Assembly (NCBI RefSeq): GCF_002005225.1 | Contig: NZ_CP019724.1 | Location: 2,108,001 to 2,172,000 of the forward strand | DNA: 64,000 nucleotides | Source: Streptomyces pactum | Lineage (GTDB): Bacteria; Actinomycetota; Actinomycetes; Streptomycetales; Streptomycetaceae | Direction: 5' to 3' | Part shown: one piece after another, positions 15,494-25,613 of the stretch | How the letters are laid out: each line of letters starts with the position of its first letter | How positions within the stretch are numbered: the first letter of the stretch is position 1 | Notes under the pieces: model-generated | The model's database searches: none | Told to the model about the DNA's origin: nothing | What the model saw: the letters and a program-made list of their open reading frames with translations, nothing else | Translations under genes and position numbers: made by a program

Positions 15494-18400
15494 TCACTTG
15501 CCCTTGTCCGTGGCTTCCCGTAGCCGCGCGGTGAAGTAGGCGTGCGCCTCGCGCATTTCCTTCTCGCGCTCGGCCTTGTAGAAGGGGGCGGTGTAGCCCT
15601 CGGGAGGCTCGGAGCGGCCCTTCTTCTGGTAGGCGAGGAACTGCTCGTAGTGGTCCTTGGTCTGGCCACGACCGTGGGCATACGGGTCTTTGGCCAACTG
15701 GCGACCGTTGGCGTCGAACCACATCTTTGACTCCCGGTCAGCGAGGATCGCGTACCGCGCCTTGTGGATGGCGATCAGCTCGTCTGCGCTCATTCCGAGC
15801 CACACCGCCACCAGGCCATCGATCTCCACGAGGGCAGCTCGACGCTCATACTCGGTGCGGAGAGGGGTGCCGTATCCCCATTCCGTCGTGATCCCGCTGG
15901 CCAGCGACGCAAGGTGGGGCCATTCCACCGCCCAGTCCTCGTAGCCGGGCCAGGTCGCATCATAAAGCTCATCCCAGAGGGGCGCGTAGGCGTCGGTAAG
16001 GCAGTTGAGGCGAAGAGTACGCAGGAGGAGAGGACTAGCGAGGGGATGAGCAGGGTCGGCGTAGGGCATTGCAAGGGCCTCGGCGACACGTAGGTGCGAA
16101 CGACCAGTGATGCGAAGTAGGTAGTCGAACGTCAATGACGCCCAAAAGCCCGCGTTCAAGGCAGTACCCCGGTTGTCTGCCAAGGCCATTGAGCTGACGG
16201 CGTCCACATGCGCCGGACCTGGCGGAATAAGGGCTGGAAACAGGCTTCGCTCGGTATTGAACGGGATCATGACGCGCCAGGCCAGACGATAGAACGTCGT
16301 ATAGGGCTGGAAGACCCACACCCGTTGACGCAGTAGCTCTCGCTGCTCGACCTCACCCAGCTCCAGCTCCTCCTCTGCCAGAATTTCGCTGCGGCCCGCC
16401 CATTCTTCAGTGCTCGGCTGCCAGTCCGCCCTGAGCCGCGTTCGGTCCAGCCAGCGGTTTTGTTCGCCTTCGTACCTCTTGAGCGAGCACGACTCGGGGC
16501 GGACGTAGTTCGTCCTTGGTACGGCGTCCGCTGGAAGAGAGGTTAGGTCAAAGCTCGTCCAGTCGTGATTGCCTCGACACGGCACCTTCGGCTGTTTGCT
16601 GATCGGAGTAGCGATGCCAAAGTGCGGCCCCTGAAGGACCAGCTCGGACAGCGAGCCTGGTTGGGTTGTGGACCAGGCAATGAACCCGTCCTTCCTGGCG
16701 TTTGTTTCATTGTAGCCCTGGCTGATGCGCGGCTCATGCCGCCCAAGGCGCTCACCAACAGCTGACAGGGCCTCAATCGCCCCCTGTTCCCCCGTGGTGG
16801 TCGGTTGAAGCAACGCAGCCTGATACTCAGGGATGCCCATGTCCCCTGTCAGTCGTCGCCATTCCGACAACACAGAATCGTTGATCTCGATGACTCGCGC
16901 CTTGTGCGGGCGCAGGTCCCAAGTCCCGGCATGCCGCATGCCGGGCACCTCGCCATGGCCGTCGTGAGCCAGAGACGCCGCTAGTGGCTCAACGCCGTAC
17001 AAGCGACTGAGATTCTTGAACCGGATCGCTTCTCGGCGGCTGCCGTAAATGTGCACGCCAAACTCAGTGTTCCGGCTTGCTTCGAAGGCCCAGTTGCCGA
17101 CGTTGATGAAGCCAGCGTGCAGCCGCAGGTGCCGATAGGCTTCGCCACGCAGCCGCCCGTCCTTTACGCCTCCGAAATGGGTGTCCGGATGGATGAGGCC
17201 CGCCATACCACCCTGGCCAAGGTGGTCCCAGACCTGGCTCATGAAGGCTCGGTAGAGGTCTGGGCGGGTTCCGGCAAGCACCGGGTAAGCGGCAGACGAC
17301 CCCAGCATCTCAGAGACCCCGCTGATCGCTGCCAACTCACGCAGGTAGTACCTGAGTGCCCCAGCATCCCCCAGCAGTGCATCCTTCTTCTCACGCCGCT
17401 CCGTCGCCGGAGGTTGCTCCGCAAGTACGAACCATGGGTCAGCCTCTGCCAATACCTGGCTCTCCAGCCACTCTGGCTGTACCCAAGGCGGATTCCCCAC
17501 CTGAAGGTCGAACCCACCCCCCGGCCCCCGGAACACATGCGCGAAGTGCAGCTCCCAGTGGAAGAAGCCGTGGCCGTCCTCCGCCTTTATGTCCTTCTCC
17601 GTCGTGCCCGCGATGTCCTCGACCGTGTTCAGCCAGGGGAAACGGAACGGCAGGCGGCCGGGCGCGTCCATGCCGAGGATGCCGTCGAGGCGTACCTCGA
17701 TGTCCGACAGGAACTCCAGTGCCCGGTCCACCGGCATGTCCTCGATGCCTTCGAGGGGCGAGCCCTCCGGGTCCCTGGTGCCGAGGAGGGCCTCCAGGAA
17801 GTCCAGCCAGTCCCCCATGTTCCGCAAGGGGATGCACGGCCGGCGCGGGTCGGTGATCCGGGCCTCGCGGCCCGTCGTACCGCGCTTGCCCCGGGTCTCC
17901 AGGCCGGCCTCCTCGTCCACCGCGCCCAACTCGCCCTGCTCACCGTCCGGATGGTCGAACAGCCCGGCCGCCCGCCACAAGCGACGGTCCACGGGAGACT
18001 CCACCGGCTCCACGGGCCGCACGGCGGAGACGAGCAGCCCCGCCACCGACGACTCGTCGACCAGCGTGCCGCCCGTCTCGTACACCGGGTCCGTACCGTC
18101 GAGTTCGCCTGCCTTGTCCAGCGGCCAGAACCACAGCGCGCACCACGCGTCCATCACGGTCTTGAGGCGCCAGTACGGCGTGCCGTGGCGGGTGAGGTCG
18201 TCGAGGACCTTCTGCTTGTCCTCCGCCTCCGCCCGCGAGGTCTGCTCCAGCCAGTCCGCGCCCCACACGTCGATACGGCGGGAGACCGCCCGCTCGGAGA
18301 GTTCGAGGCGCGTCGCGACGAGCGACCACAGGAACTCGGCGCGGCGGGCCAGGGCCTGCAACCGGCCGAGTTCGGTCTTGTCCGCGGCCTTGCGCCACCG

Positions 18401-21010
18401 GTCGTAGCGCTTCTGCCGGACCTCGGCGGTCTCGGCGCCGCGCTCCTGGAACGGCTTCGGCGCCTTGGGAGCCTTCTGGACGCCCTTGCGCCACGCCCCC
18501 AGCGCCTTGGCCGCGTCCTCCGCGAGCTTCTTCGCCTCGGTCTCTGCCGCGACCGCGCCCCAGCCGATGGCGGGCAGCAGGAACTGGTGGACCGCGCCGT
18601 CCGGCAGCGGGCCGGCGCGGAAGGGCAGGTCGGTCGGCGGGAGGGTGTTCTTCTTCGCCAGCCACCCGCCGCCCGGCAGAGCGTCCGCCTTGTAGACCTT
18701 GCGGCCCGCGCCGATGAGTGAGTTGCCGCGCCGCAGGTGCAGGCCGAACCAGGGGGCCCGCATGCCCGGGTGCATGGAGTTGAGCCAGAGGGAGACCTCG
18801 GCCAGTTCCACCGCAGTGGCGTTGAGGTCGACGCCATAGGCGTTGTGCAGGGCGATGTAGGCCTTGGTCTTCTGGAGTTCGAGCTGTCGCAGCTCGGGGT
18901 CGACGCGGCGGCCCAGCTCGCGTTCGCGGCGCCGTAGGTACTCGGCGGCCACTTGGTCGATGGCCTCGTTGAGGAAGGCGCCGGAGCCGAGGGCCGGCTC
19001 GCAGATCGTCCAGGCCAGGAGCTCCCTGGCCGGGGTGACGGTGCCGTGCTGGTCCAGCCGGTGCTTGAGGGCCAGTTCGACGGTGACCTCGGTGAGGGAC
19101 TTCGGGGTGTAGTAGGAGGCGGAGGTCTGGCGGTCGCGGCCTGCCAGGCGGTAGACGAACGAACCCGTGGGGTGGACCACGCGGTCCCTGCGGCCGGTCT
19201 CCTCGTCCGTCCGGGTGACGAAGACCTTGTCGTCGTAGTGCTGGACGCGGGAGGCGGGGATCGTCCAGCTGCCGCCCGAGGCGTCGCCCTTCTTGGCGAC
19301 TTCGTACAGCTCCTCCTCGGCGATGGAACCGGTGTAGGACATCAGGCCCTCGTACACCGCGCCGAGCTGGTTGATGCCGAGCTGGGCGTACGAGATGAAG
19401 CCGCCGCGCTCCTTGCCCCGGCCCTTGGTGAGCATCAGGCGGCGCAGCACCTTGTGCAGCGTCTCGTTGCGCAGCCGGGTGTCCAGGAACGGGCGCCGCT
19501 TCTCCCCTTCGCCGCCCCGGTAGGCGGGGTTCTCGATGCGGTCGTTGGCGATGAGGCGTACGGCGTCCTTGGTGAACAGCTCGGAGTGCAGGGCCTCGAA
19601 GCGCAGGCCCGCGCTCGTGCTGCGGGCGGCGGCGCGGCGGGCGCGGTCGGCCTCGCGGACGCGTTCGGTGTGCTCGGCCGGGGTGATCTCGCCGGCCGCG
19701 AGGAGCCGCGCCGCCTCCCGCTCCGCCTCGGCGGCCTCGCGGGCTGCGGCCTCGGCGGCCAGGTCCTCGGGCTCGGTGCCGTAGCGGCGGTGCCCCTTCT
19801 CGACCTTGTCGAAGAGCAGGTCCAGCGACTCGTACAGGTGGAAGCCGCGCCGGGAGCGCTCGCCGACGAGGTCGCGCAGGACGAGATCGCCGAGGCGCTG
19901 GAGGCCGTAGCCCTGCTCGTACTCGGGATAGTCGGAGGGCAGAATGCCGAGGGTGGGGCTGGCCTCCGCGTAGAGCAGGAACAGGATGCGGTAGAGGTAG
20001 CGCAGGGACTCTCGGCTGAGTTCCTTGGCGAGGCGCGCCGGGTCGTCGAGGTCGGCGGGGGTGATGCCGTTCTCGGGGTCGCGCAGGCGTTCCAGGGCGG
20101 CGTTCGCGATCCACTCGACGCTCAGGCGCAGCCCCTCGCGGAGTTCGGTGGAGACGCCGACGGCGTGCTTGCCGGACCGGTCGACGAAGGAGGCGAGGGG
20201 GGCGGTGCCGCCCTCGGTCGGGACGCGCAGCGCGTCGGCGCCGAAGAGGGCGGCGAGTGTGTCGAGTTCGCCGCCGTGGCGGTCGTCGCGGCGGTGGAGG
20301 GCCGCGTCGAGGTCGGCGGCGAGGTAGCGGCCCTCTGGCCAGGCGAGGCGGTCGGCGAGGACGATGACGCCGCCGACGAGCAGGAGGACGTAGCGCGGAG
20401 GCGCGTCGCAGGCGAAGAGGAAGTCGGTGAGGGCCTTGGCGTCCTGGAGGGTTGGCGCCGACTGCTCCAGTGTCACGGGGTGGAGCAGTCGGCCGGCGCC
20501 GTCCGGGTCGAGGGCGGCGTCGGGCTGGGTGGTCCAGCCGCAGGAGACCGCGTAGAGGCCCGGTTCGGCGTGAACGACCTGGACGGCGTACGCGTGGTCG
20601 GTGCGGTGGACGGTGACGAGCTGCTCGTGCGCGGCGGTATAGCCGAGGGCGTGCAGGGTGTCCAGATGCGATTCGGTCAAGCGCTTGCGCCAGCCCTCGG
20701 GCTGGGGAGCGCCGGGTTCGGCGAGGGTTTCCGCGTCCTTGGCGAGGGCTGCGCGGCCCGCGAAGTAGGGGCCGTGCAGGGCGCGCAGGCCCTCGCGGGG
20801 GGTACGGCCGCGCGGCGGTACGGAGTCGCGGCCGAGGCCCTGGCGATCGGCCTCGGCGACGGCGTCGGCGTGGCGGCGGCGTTCGTCCTCCTCGAAGGCG
20901 GCCCAGCGGGAGAGGAGGCCGTCCTTCGCCTTGAGATCCTTGGGGAGGACCTCGGCGAGATAGTGGGGCGAGAGGTAGTCGCCGTGGTTGACCAGCGAGT
21001 CGTACGTCAC
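15494..21010 (-). CDS. drmMI: DrmMI-like N6-adenine DNA methyltransferase
   Basis: The protein has 1838 residues. The GTG start lies one base after the stop of the upstream helicase gene, with GGAG in front. The SAM-binding motif EPALGSGAF is at 671-679 and the catalytic motif NPPW at 1173-1176. Both identify a gamma-class amino-methyltransferase of the Eco57I/PglX/DrmMI kind, with an unusually long spacer between them. The N-terminal part contains a long alpha-helical region (about 390-520, with Ala/Glu/Arg-rich stretches). The part after NPPW is visibly less GC-biased in codon use than the first two thirds. In class 1 DISARM this enzyme marks host DNA and is encoded next to DrmD, as here. 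The methylated site is unknown. Confidence 0.85.
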   Translation of the reverse strand: MTYDSLVNHGDYLSPHYLAEVLPKDLKAKDGLLSRWAAFEEDERRRHADAVAEADRQGLGRDSVPPRGRTPREGLRALHGPYFAGRAALAKDAETLAEPGAPQPEGWRKRLTESHLDTLHALGYTAAHEQLVTVHRTDHAYAVQVVHAEPGLYAVSCGWTTQPDAALDPDGAGRLLHPVTLEQSAPTLQDAKALTDFLFACDAPPRYVLLLVGGVIVLADRLAWPEGRYLAADLDAALHRRDDRHGGELDTLAALFGADALRVPTEGGTAPLASFVDRSGKHAVGVSTELREGLRLSVEWIANAALERLRDPENGITPADLDDPARLAKELSRESLRYLYRILFLLYAEASPTLGILPSDYPEYEQGYGLQRLGDLVLRDLVGERSRRGFHLYESLDLLFDKVEKGHRRYGTEPEDLAAEAAAREAAEAEREAARLLAAGEITPAEHTERVREADRARRAAARSTSAGLRFEALHSELFTKDAVRLIANDRIENPAYRGGEGEKRRPFLDTRLRNETLHKVLRRLMLTKGRGKERGGFISYAQLGINQLGAVYEGLMSYTGSIAEEELYEVAKKGDASGGSWTIPASRVQHYDDKVFVTRTDEETGRRDRVVHPTGSFVYRLAGRDRQTSASYYTPKSLTEVTVELALKHRLDQHGTVTPARELLAWTICEPALGSGAFLNEAIDQVAAEYLRRRERELGRRVDPELRQLELQKTKAYIALHNAYGVDLNATAVELAEVSLWLNSMHPGMRAPWFGLHLRRGNSLIGAGRKVYKADALPGGGWLAKKNTLPPTDLPFRAGPLPDGAVHQFLLPAIGWGAVAAETEAKKLAEDAAKALGAWRKGVQKAPKAPKPFQERGAETAEVRQKRYDRWRKAADKTELGRLQALARRAEFLWSLVATRLELSERAVSRRIDVWGADWLEQTSRAEAEDKQKVLDDLTRHGTPYWRLKTVMDAWCALWFWPLDKAGELDGTDPVYETGGTLVDESSVAGLLVSAVRPVEPVESPVDRRLWRAAGLFDHPDGEQGELGAVDEEAGLETRGKRGTTGREARITDPRRPCIPLRNMGDWLDFLEALLGTRDPEGSPLEGIEDMPVDRALEFLSDIEVRLDGILGMDAPGRLPFRFPWLNTVEDIAGTTEKDIKAEDGHGFFHWELHFAHVFRGPGGGFDLQVGNPPWVQPEWLESQVLAEADPWFVLAEQPPATERREKKDALLGDAGALRYYLRELAAISGVSEMLGSSAAYPVLAGTRPDLYRAFMSQVWDHLGQGGMAGLIHPDTHFGGVKDGRLRGEAYRHLRLHAGFINVGNWAFEASRNTEFGVHIYGSRREAIRFKNLSRLYGVEPLAASLAHDGHGEVPGMRHAGTWDLRPHKARVIEINDSVLSEWRRLTGDMGIPEYQAALLQPTTTGEQGAIEALSAVGERLGRHEPRISQGYNETNARKDGFIAWSTTQPGSLSELVLQGPHFGIATPISKQPKVPCRGNHDWTSFDLTSLPADAVPRTNYVRPESCSLKRYEGEQNRWLDRTRLRADWQPSTEEWAGRSEILAEEELELGEVEQRELLRQRVWVFQPYTTFYRLAWRVMIPFNTERSLFPALIPPGPAHVDAVSSMALADNRGTALNAGFWASLTFDYLLRITGRSHLRVAEALAMPYADPAHPLASPLLLRTLRLNCLTDAYAPLWDELYDATWPGYEDWAVEWPHLASLASGITTEWGYGTPLRTEYERRAALVEIDGLVAVWLGMSADELIAIHKARYAILADRESKMWFDANGRQLAKDPYAHGRGQTKDHYEQFLAYQKKGRSEPPEGYTAPFYKAEREKEMREAHAYFTARLREATDKGK

Positions 21011-21011
21011 G

Positions 21012-24000
21012 TCAGTTCTCCGCCTGAGCGTCGGACGGGTGGGCGTCGGCTGCGGGCTCGTCGGCTTCGGGGGTGTCCGGGCCGCCGGGGCGGGCGAGGA
21101 CGGCGAGGACGCGCAGCAGCGGGCGGCCGGTGGTGTGCAGTTGGTCGAGGAGCCGGGCCAGTTCGTCGGCGGTTTCCTCGACGACGCGTTCGCGGCGGCC
21201 CGTGACTCCGGGCAGCAGGGAGTCGGTGCGCCACTGGGCGACGTGGGCGCGGTAGGCGGCGAGAGGCTCGCTGATCCGCTCCTCCCACTGGGCCCTTCCC
21301 TCGTCCAGGTGGTGGCGGGCCGCGGCGACGGCGGCGGGCACGAGGGTCTGGAGCCGGTCCAGGTCGCGCGGGCCACCGGTGCGGGCGAGCCGGGGGCCGA
21401 CCTTCGCATCGCGCAGCGCGTCGGCCATGGGCCGCACCTCGGGTGTGCCGGTGCCGGTGCCGTCGGCGCCGAGCCCGGTGACGGCCATCCAGCGGACCAC
21501 GGTGGGGCGGCCGAGGGCGTTGGAGTGGATGCCCTGGACCAGGAAGACCGGGTCGTCGACGTGCGGCGTGGTGATGACCGGGGCTTCCTGGCGGCCGAAC
21601 TCGACGAGGACCTTGTCCGTCAGCCACTCCACCACCGGGTGGATGTCGGTGAGGAAGGAGACCTCCGGCCACATGCTGGTGCTGCTGTCCCTGGCCTCGG
21701 TGAGCTTGCGCTGCGCGAGGGTGCGGTCGAAGGTGACCAGCATCCGCTCGGCGACGCGCTGCTCCTTGAGGTAGGAGGGCGGCAGGGCCTTGAGACGGTG
21801 GAGCAGGTCGGGGGCCAGCGCCGGGGAGAGCGAGAAGTAGGCGCCGCCCTTGGCGTCGGTGCCCGAGGACAGGCCGATCGCGTCCTCGGCGCGCTCCTGG
21901 TAAACCTCGTCGAGGGCGGTGGAGACGAAGGCGGCGGTGTCGCCCTCGAAGAGCGAGATCAGCTCGGCGCGTGCGGGCAGCTCCTGCTCGGTGATCGTGT
22001 CGACCTGGCCGAACAGGTCGGCCAGCGCGGTGTCGTCGGCGCCGGGAGCGTCGTCCAGGAAGTCCTCGACGGTGCCGCCGCGGACCAGCTCCTTGATGAG
22101 CCGGCGCTCCTCCTCCTCGGCGCGGTAGAAACCGGACACGGCCTCGGCGGTGCCGTCCATTTTGTGCGCCTCCTCCTCCCGGTGGAGCAGCTTCTCGGCG
22201 ACCGTGCGGTCGTCCTTGGCGCCGGGTACGGACGAGGTGAGGATCAGCGCCCGGAACTGGGGCTCGTGCCGCTGCCCGTACCGGTCGACGCGGCCGTTGC
22301 GCTGCTCGATGCGGATCAGCGACCACGGGATGTCGTAGTGGATCAGGTGGTGGCACTGGCGGTGCAGGTTGACGCCCTCGGAGGCGACGTCGCCGGTGAA
22401 CAGCAGCCGGACCGGTGTGTCGGCGAGGCCGAAGGTCTCCAGGACCTTGCCCTGTTCGTCGTCGCTGAGGCCGCCGTGCATCACGGCCACGGCCTTCGCC
22501 GTGCCGTCGGCCGCGACGGGGAAGCCGAGCCGGGCGGGGACGACCTCGGCCAGCCACTTGAGAGTGCGGACCCGTTCGGAGAAGACCACGGCCCGTGTGG
22601 TGGACCGGGGGCCGACGCCGATCTCCCGCAACTGCTCGACGAGCGAGTCGAGTTTGGCGGAGTCGCCGGGTGCGGTGCCGTCACCCATGCCGGTGACGAT
22701 GTCCCGCAGCCGAGCGAGGGCGGCCTGCTCGCCGGCAATCGCCGGATCGGGGCGCAGCCCCTTCTCCTCGGCCCTGCGGGTCCTCTCACCGAGCGCGGTG
22801 ACGCGGTTGGCGACCGTCTCGCCGAGGGCGACGTGCGAGGAGAGGAACGTCTTGAGCAGGTTGTAGGCGAAGACCGCCTCGGTGGCGACCGAGGTGCGGT
22901 CCTCGTCGGCCGTGCCGAACTCCGTGCTCCTCGGCGCGGCGGGAATCCAGTGCTCGGCCAGTTCGGCGAAGACCCGTTCCTCTGCCTCGGTGGCGGCACA
23001 GTGGAGGGAGACGGTGCGGCCGCGGTCGGGCCACTCGTCGGTGCCCAGCTCGTCCCGGACCTCGCGGCTGATCTTGGTGCGCCGGATGTAGAGGTGGCCG
23101 AGGTCCTCGACCGGGTCGTAGTGGTCGCGGTCGGCGATAGCGGCCGGGTCGAGCAGCGAGATCAGGTCGGCGAAGGACCGCTTGTCCCCGTTGTGCGGGG
23201 TGGCGCTGGCCAGCAGCAGGGCGTCCGTGCGGGGGGCGAGGATCTCCGCGAGGGCGCGGCGCTGGCTGCCCGGGTTGATCAGGTTGTGGGACTCGTCGAT
23301 GACGATGGCGTCCCAGCGGATGCGCTCCAGGTGGTGCCGGTACTGGCCGATATTCTTGAGGGTGTCCACGGAGATGATCACGCGCTTGTAGTGCGTGAAC
23401 GGGTTCCGGCCGGCCGGCAGCTCGCGCTGGATGCGCTGGACGCCGAGCGAGTCGAGCCGTACGAGCGGGATGGAGAAGCGGGTCCACAGTTCGTGCTGGA
23501 ACTGCTCCAGGATGCTTTGCGGGGTCACGACCAGGATGCGTTCTCCCCGGCCGCGGCGGATCAGCTCCGCGAGGGTCAGGCCGATCTCCAGCGTCTTGCC
23601 GAGGCCCACGACGTCGGCGATCAGGACCCGGGGGCGCAGGTTGCGCATCGACAGGGCGAGTTCGGCGGGGCGCTGCTGGTAGACGAGCGGGTCCAGCAGG
23701 AAGCCGTCTGCGAGGGCGAGGCCGCGCTCCGACTGGGGCAGCGGGGTCTTGCGCAGGACGGCTTCGAGGAAGAGGCGGCTGCTGCGGAAGTACGAGGAGG
23801 TGTCGGGGATCAGGCGGGTCTTCTCCGGATCGAGCAGTTCCACCTCGTCGATGCCGCTGAAGAAGACGGCCTCCTCATCACGCACGAACTCCGAGACGCC
23901 GACCGCCTCGATCCGTTCCCCGTCGTGGTCGGTCGTGGTGGTGTTGCGAACCAGCCACTCCTCGTCCCGTACGGAGATCTGCGCCCCCGGCGGAAACCGG

Positions 24001-24032
24001 GTCCCCTCCTGTGTCGCCCCCTGGTCGGTCAC
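21012..24032 (-). CDS. drmD: DrmD-like SNF2-family helicase
   Basis: The protein has 1006 residues from the GTG at 24032, chosen because GAAGGGG lies six bases upstream. An in-frame GTG at 24089 has no binding site. The SNF2 motifs are DVVGLGKT (140-147) and DESH (246-249). The C-terminal lobe carries FTGDVASEGVNLHRQC and ERNGRVDR-type RIEQRNGRVDRYGQ. The region after the helicase core (about 620-1006) is the long, mostly helical DrmD tail. In DISARM class 1, DrmD is found with DrmMI and with DrmA, DrmB and DrmC. None of the last three is present as a separate gene here. Confidence 0.87.
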   Translation of the reverse strand: MTDQGATQEGTRFPPGAQISVRDEEWLVRNTTTTDHDGERIEAVGVSEFVRDEEAVFFSGIDEVELLDPEKTRLIPDTSSYFRSSRLFLEAVLRKTPLPQSERGLALADGFLLDPLVYQQRPAELALSMRNLRPRVLIADVVGLGKTLEIGLTLAELIRRGRGERILVVTPQSILEQFQHELWTRFSIPLVRLDSLGVQRIQRELPAGRNPFTHYKRVIISVDTLKNIGQYRHHLERIRWDAIVIDESHNLINPGSQRRALAEILAPRTDALLLASATPHNGDKRSFADLISLLDPAAIADRDHYDPVEDLGHLYIRRTKISREVRDELGTDEWPDRGRTVSLHCAATEAEERVFAELAEHWIPAAPRSTEFGTADEDRTSVATEAVFAYNLLKTFLSSHVALGETVANRVTALGERTRRAEEKGLRPDPAIAGEQAALARLRDIVTGMGDGTAPGDSAKLDSLVEQLREIGVGPRSTTRAVVFSERVRTLKWLAEVVPARLGFPVAADGTAKAVAVMHGGLSDDEQGKVLETFGLADTPVRLLFTGDVASEGVNLHRQCHHLIHYDIPWSLIRIEQRNGRVDRYGQRHEPQFRALILTSSVPGAKDDRTVAEKLLHREEEAHKMDGTAEAVSGFYRAEEEERRLIKELVRGGTVEDFLDDAPGADDTALADLFGQVDTITEQELPARAELISLFEGDTAAFVSTALDEVYQERAEDAIGLSSGTDAKGGAYFSLSPALAPDLLHRLKALPPSYLKEQRVAERMLVTFDRTLAQRKLTEARDSSTSMWPEVSFLTDIHPVVEWLTDKVLVEFGRQEAPVITTPHVDDPVFLVQGIHSNALGRPTVVRWMAVTGLGADGTGTGTPEVRPMADALRDAKVGPRLARTGGPRDLDRLQTLVPAAVAAARHHLDEGRAQWEERISEPLAAYRAHVAQWRTDSLLPGVTGRRERVVEETADELARLLDQLHTTGRPLLRVLAVLARPGGPDTPEADEPAADAHPSDAQAEN

Positions 24033-24136
24033 CCGCGGCCCCTTCGTCTTCCCGTGCGTCGTGCGGTCCTGCGACGGCAAGTCTGTCACGGAGGCGGAGG
24101 GGTCCGTACGGGCTTCGGGGCGCGGACCGCGGCTAC

Positions 24137-25336
24137 TCAGAAGCGTGCCTCTCGGGCGTACGCGGCGCGGATCCGCTCGGCGATCCTCAGGGGTGCCGAG
24201 GGGCGGACGCCGATGGCCCCGCGGCTTCGCGGCGGGGCCCCGCTCTCCTCGGAAACGGTCTCCCGCGGGGCGAGGGAGACGGCGTTCCCGGCTTCCTCGC
24301 CGGCTTCGGCGTCGGCGTCATGCCGCCCGGCCCCGGCGGGCACCGACGCGTCCAGCCGCTCCCCGTCCTCGGCCGCCGTCGGGTCGATGGCGCCGGGCGT
24401 GTAGGCGTAGGTGTCGGTTCCGGACGCCTGGCCGGGGGGCGGCGCTGGAAGGTGGGGCACGACGATTTCGGGCGTCAGGTCGGTCAGGCGACGCTTGGCC
24501 TGGAGAGCGGTCAGCCCCTGGTCCCGGATGGCCCGTACCAACCGCTCGATGACCTCGGGCAGGGCCGGCCGCGCAGTCGGATCCGAGGCCAGCATGTCCG
24601 TGATCAGCGGTGCCAGCTCCGGTGGGACACCCGTGAGGTCGGGCGGAGTGTGCGGGTCCTCGATCTTCAGGGCGACGGCCTGCCAGGTCGGCCCCTCGTA
24701 CGGGTAGTGCCCGGTCGCGGCGAACAGCAGTACCGCACCCAGTGCGTAGACGTCGGCCGACCGGTCCAGCCGGTGCTCGCCCCGGGCCTGCTCCGGCGGC
24801 ATGCAGAGCACGCTGCCGACGACGAAGCCGGTCGCCGTCAGGGTGGTACGGCGTTCCGCGAGCACGGCGAGACCGAAGTCGATCACCTTCGGACCGTACG
24901 GGGACAGCAGGATGTTCGGCGGCTTCAGGTCCCGGTGGAGCAGCCCCGCGTCGTGCACCGTGCCGAGCCCCTCCGCCAGCAACGCGCCCAGGCTGGCGGT
25001 CTCGGCGAGCGGCAGCGGACCATGTCCGGTGACGAGCGTGCGCAGGTCCGGTCCGGGGACGTACTCCACGGCGAGCCAGGGCTGGTCCGCGTCCGCGTCC
25101 GCGCCCACGAACGCCGCGACGAACGGCCCGTACACCGTGCGCAGACTGTTCACTTCGGACACGAAGCGCGCCCGGGTGTCCTCATCGAGGACCGACGGCT
25201 TGATGACCTTCACGGCGGCCTGGTGGCCGGCCGCGGACTCCCCGAGAAACACCTCTCCCATGCCGCCGGACCCGATCCGGCATACGAGCGAGAAGCCCCC
25301 GATCTCCCTCGGGTCCTCGTCCCTCAGTGGTTCCAC
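24137..25336 (-). CDS. Serine/threonine protein kinase, cytosolic
   Basis: The protein has 399 residues. The kinase domain spans about 12-275: glycine loop GSGGMG (22-27), Lys43 in AAVKVI, HRDLKPPN with Asp136 and Asn141, and DFG at 153-155. All catalytic residues are present. The rest is a Pro/Ala/Glu-rich tail (about 280-399) with no membrane helix and no PASTA repeats, unlike PknB. The GTG start follows GGGGAGG. It sits 105 bases upstream of the SNF2 gene in the same direction. Kinases are part of Pgl/BREX type 2 (PglW) and other abortive systems, so a signalling role in the island is plausible but inferred. Confidence 0.9.
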   Translation of the reverse strand: MEPLRDEDPREIGGFSLVCRIGSGGMGEVFLGESAAGHQAAVKVIKPSVLDEDTRARFVSEVNSLRTVYGPFVAAFVGADADADQPWLAVEYVPGPDLRTLVTGHGPLPLAETASLGALLAEGLGTVHDAGLLHRDLKPPNILLSPYGPKVIDFGLAVLAERRTTLTATGFVVGSVLCMPPEQARGEHRLDRSADVYALGAVLLFAATGHYPYEGPTWQAVALKIEDPHTPPDLTGVPPELAPLITDMLASDPTARPALPEVIERLVRAIRDQGLTALQAKRRLTDLTPEIVVPHLPAPPPGQASGTDTYAYTPGAIDPTAAEDGERLDASVPAGAGRHDADAEAGEEAGNAVSLAPRETVSEESGAPPRSRGAIGVRPSAPLRIAERIRAAYAREARF

Positions 25337-25613
25337 GTCGCCGAAGCCTCCCCTGCGTGACCTGCGACCGCTGCTCTGGAAGGCGGACCGGCCCAGAACG
25401 CAGCCAGTCTATGCAAGGCCGCGCGCTGCACGTTCGCCGCCAGGTGCGGACGCCGGGCCCGCTCGCTCAACTCCTGACCGAGGCGAAATACCGCGGCCAC
25501 ACCGTGGCAATTCAGGTCGAGATCCATCACAGCCGGACCGGACACCGCTCTCCTTGAGACTTCCCTCTCCGTGCTGAACAGCACGCGCGAAGCTGCGACC
25601 GTGAGCGCGTGAC

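Noticed and set aside
15494..21010. Complete class 1 DISARM or BREX system
   Set aside because: DrmD and DrmMI are present, but DrmA, DrmB, the PLD protein DrmC, and PglZ/BrxC-type genes are not visible in the window. Only a partial or variant system can be claimed.
20988..24404. A 1138-codon open frame on the plus strand
   Set aside because: It is antisense to the SNF2 helicase gene, Gly/Val/Glu-rich, with no motifs.
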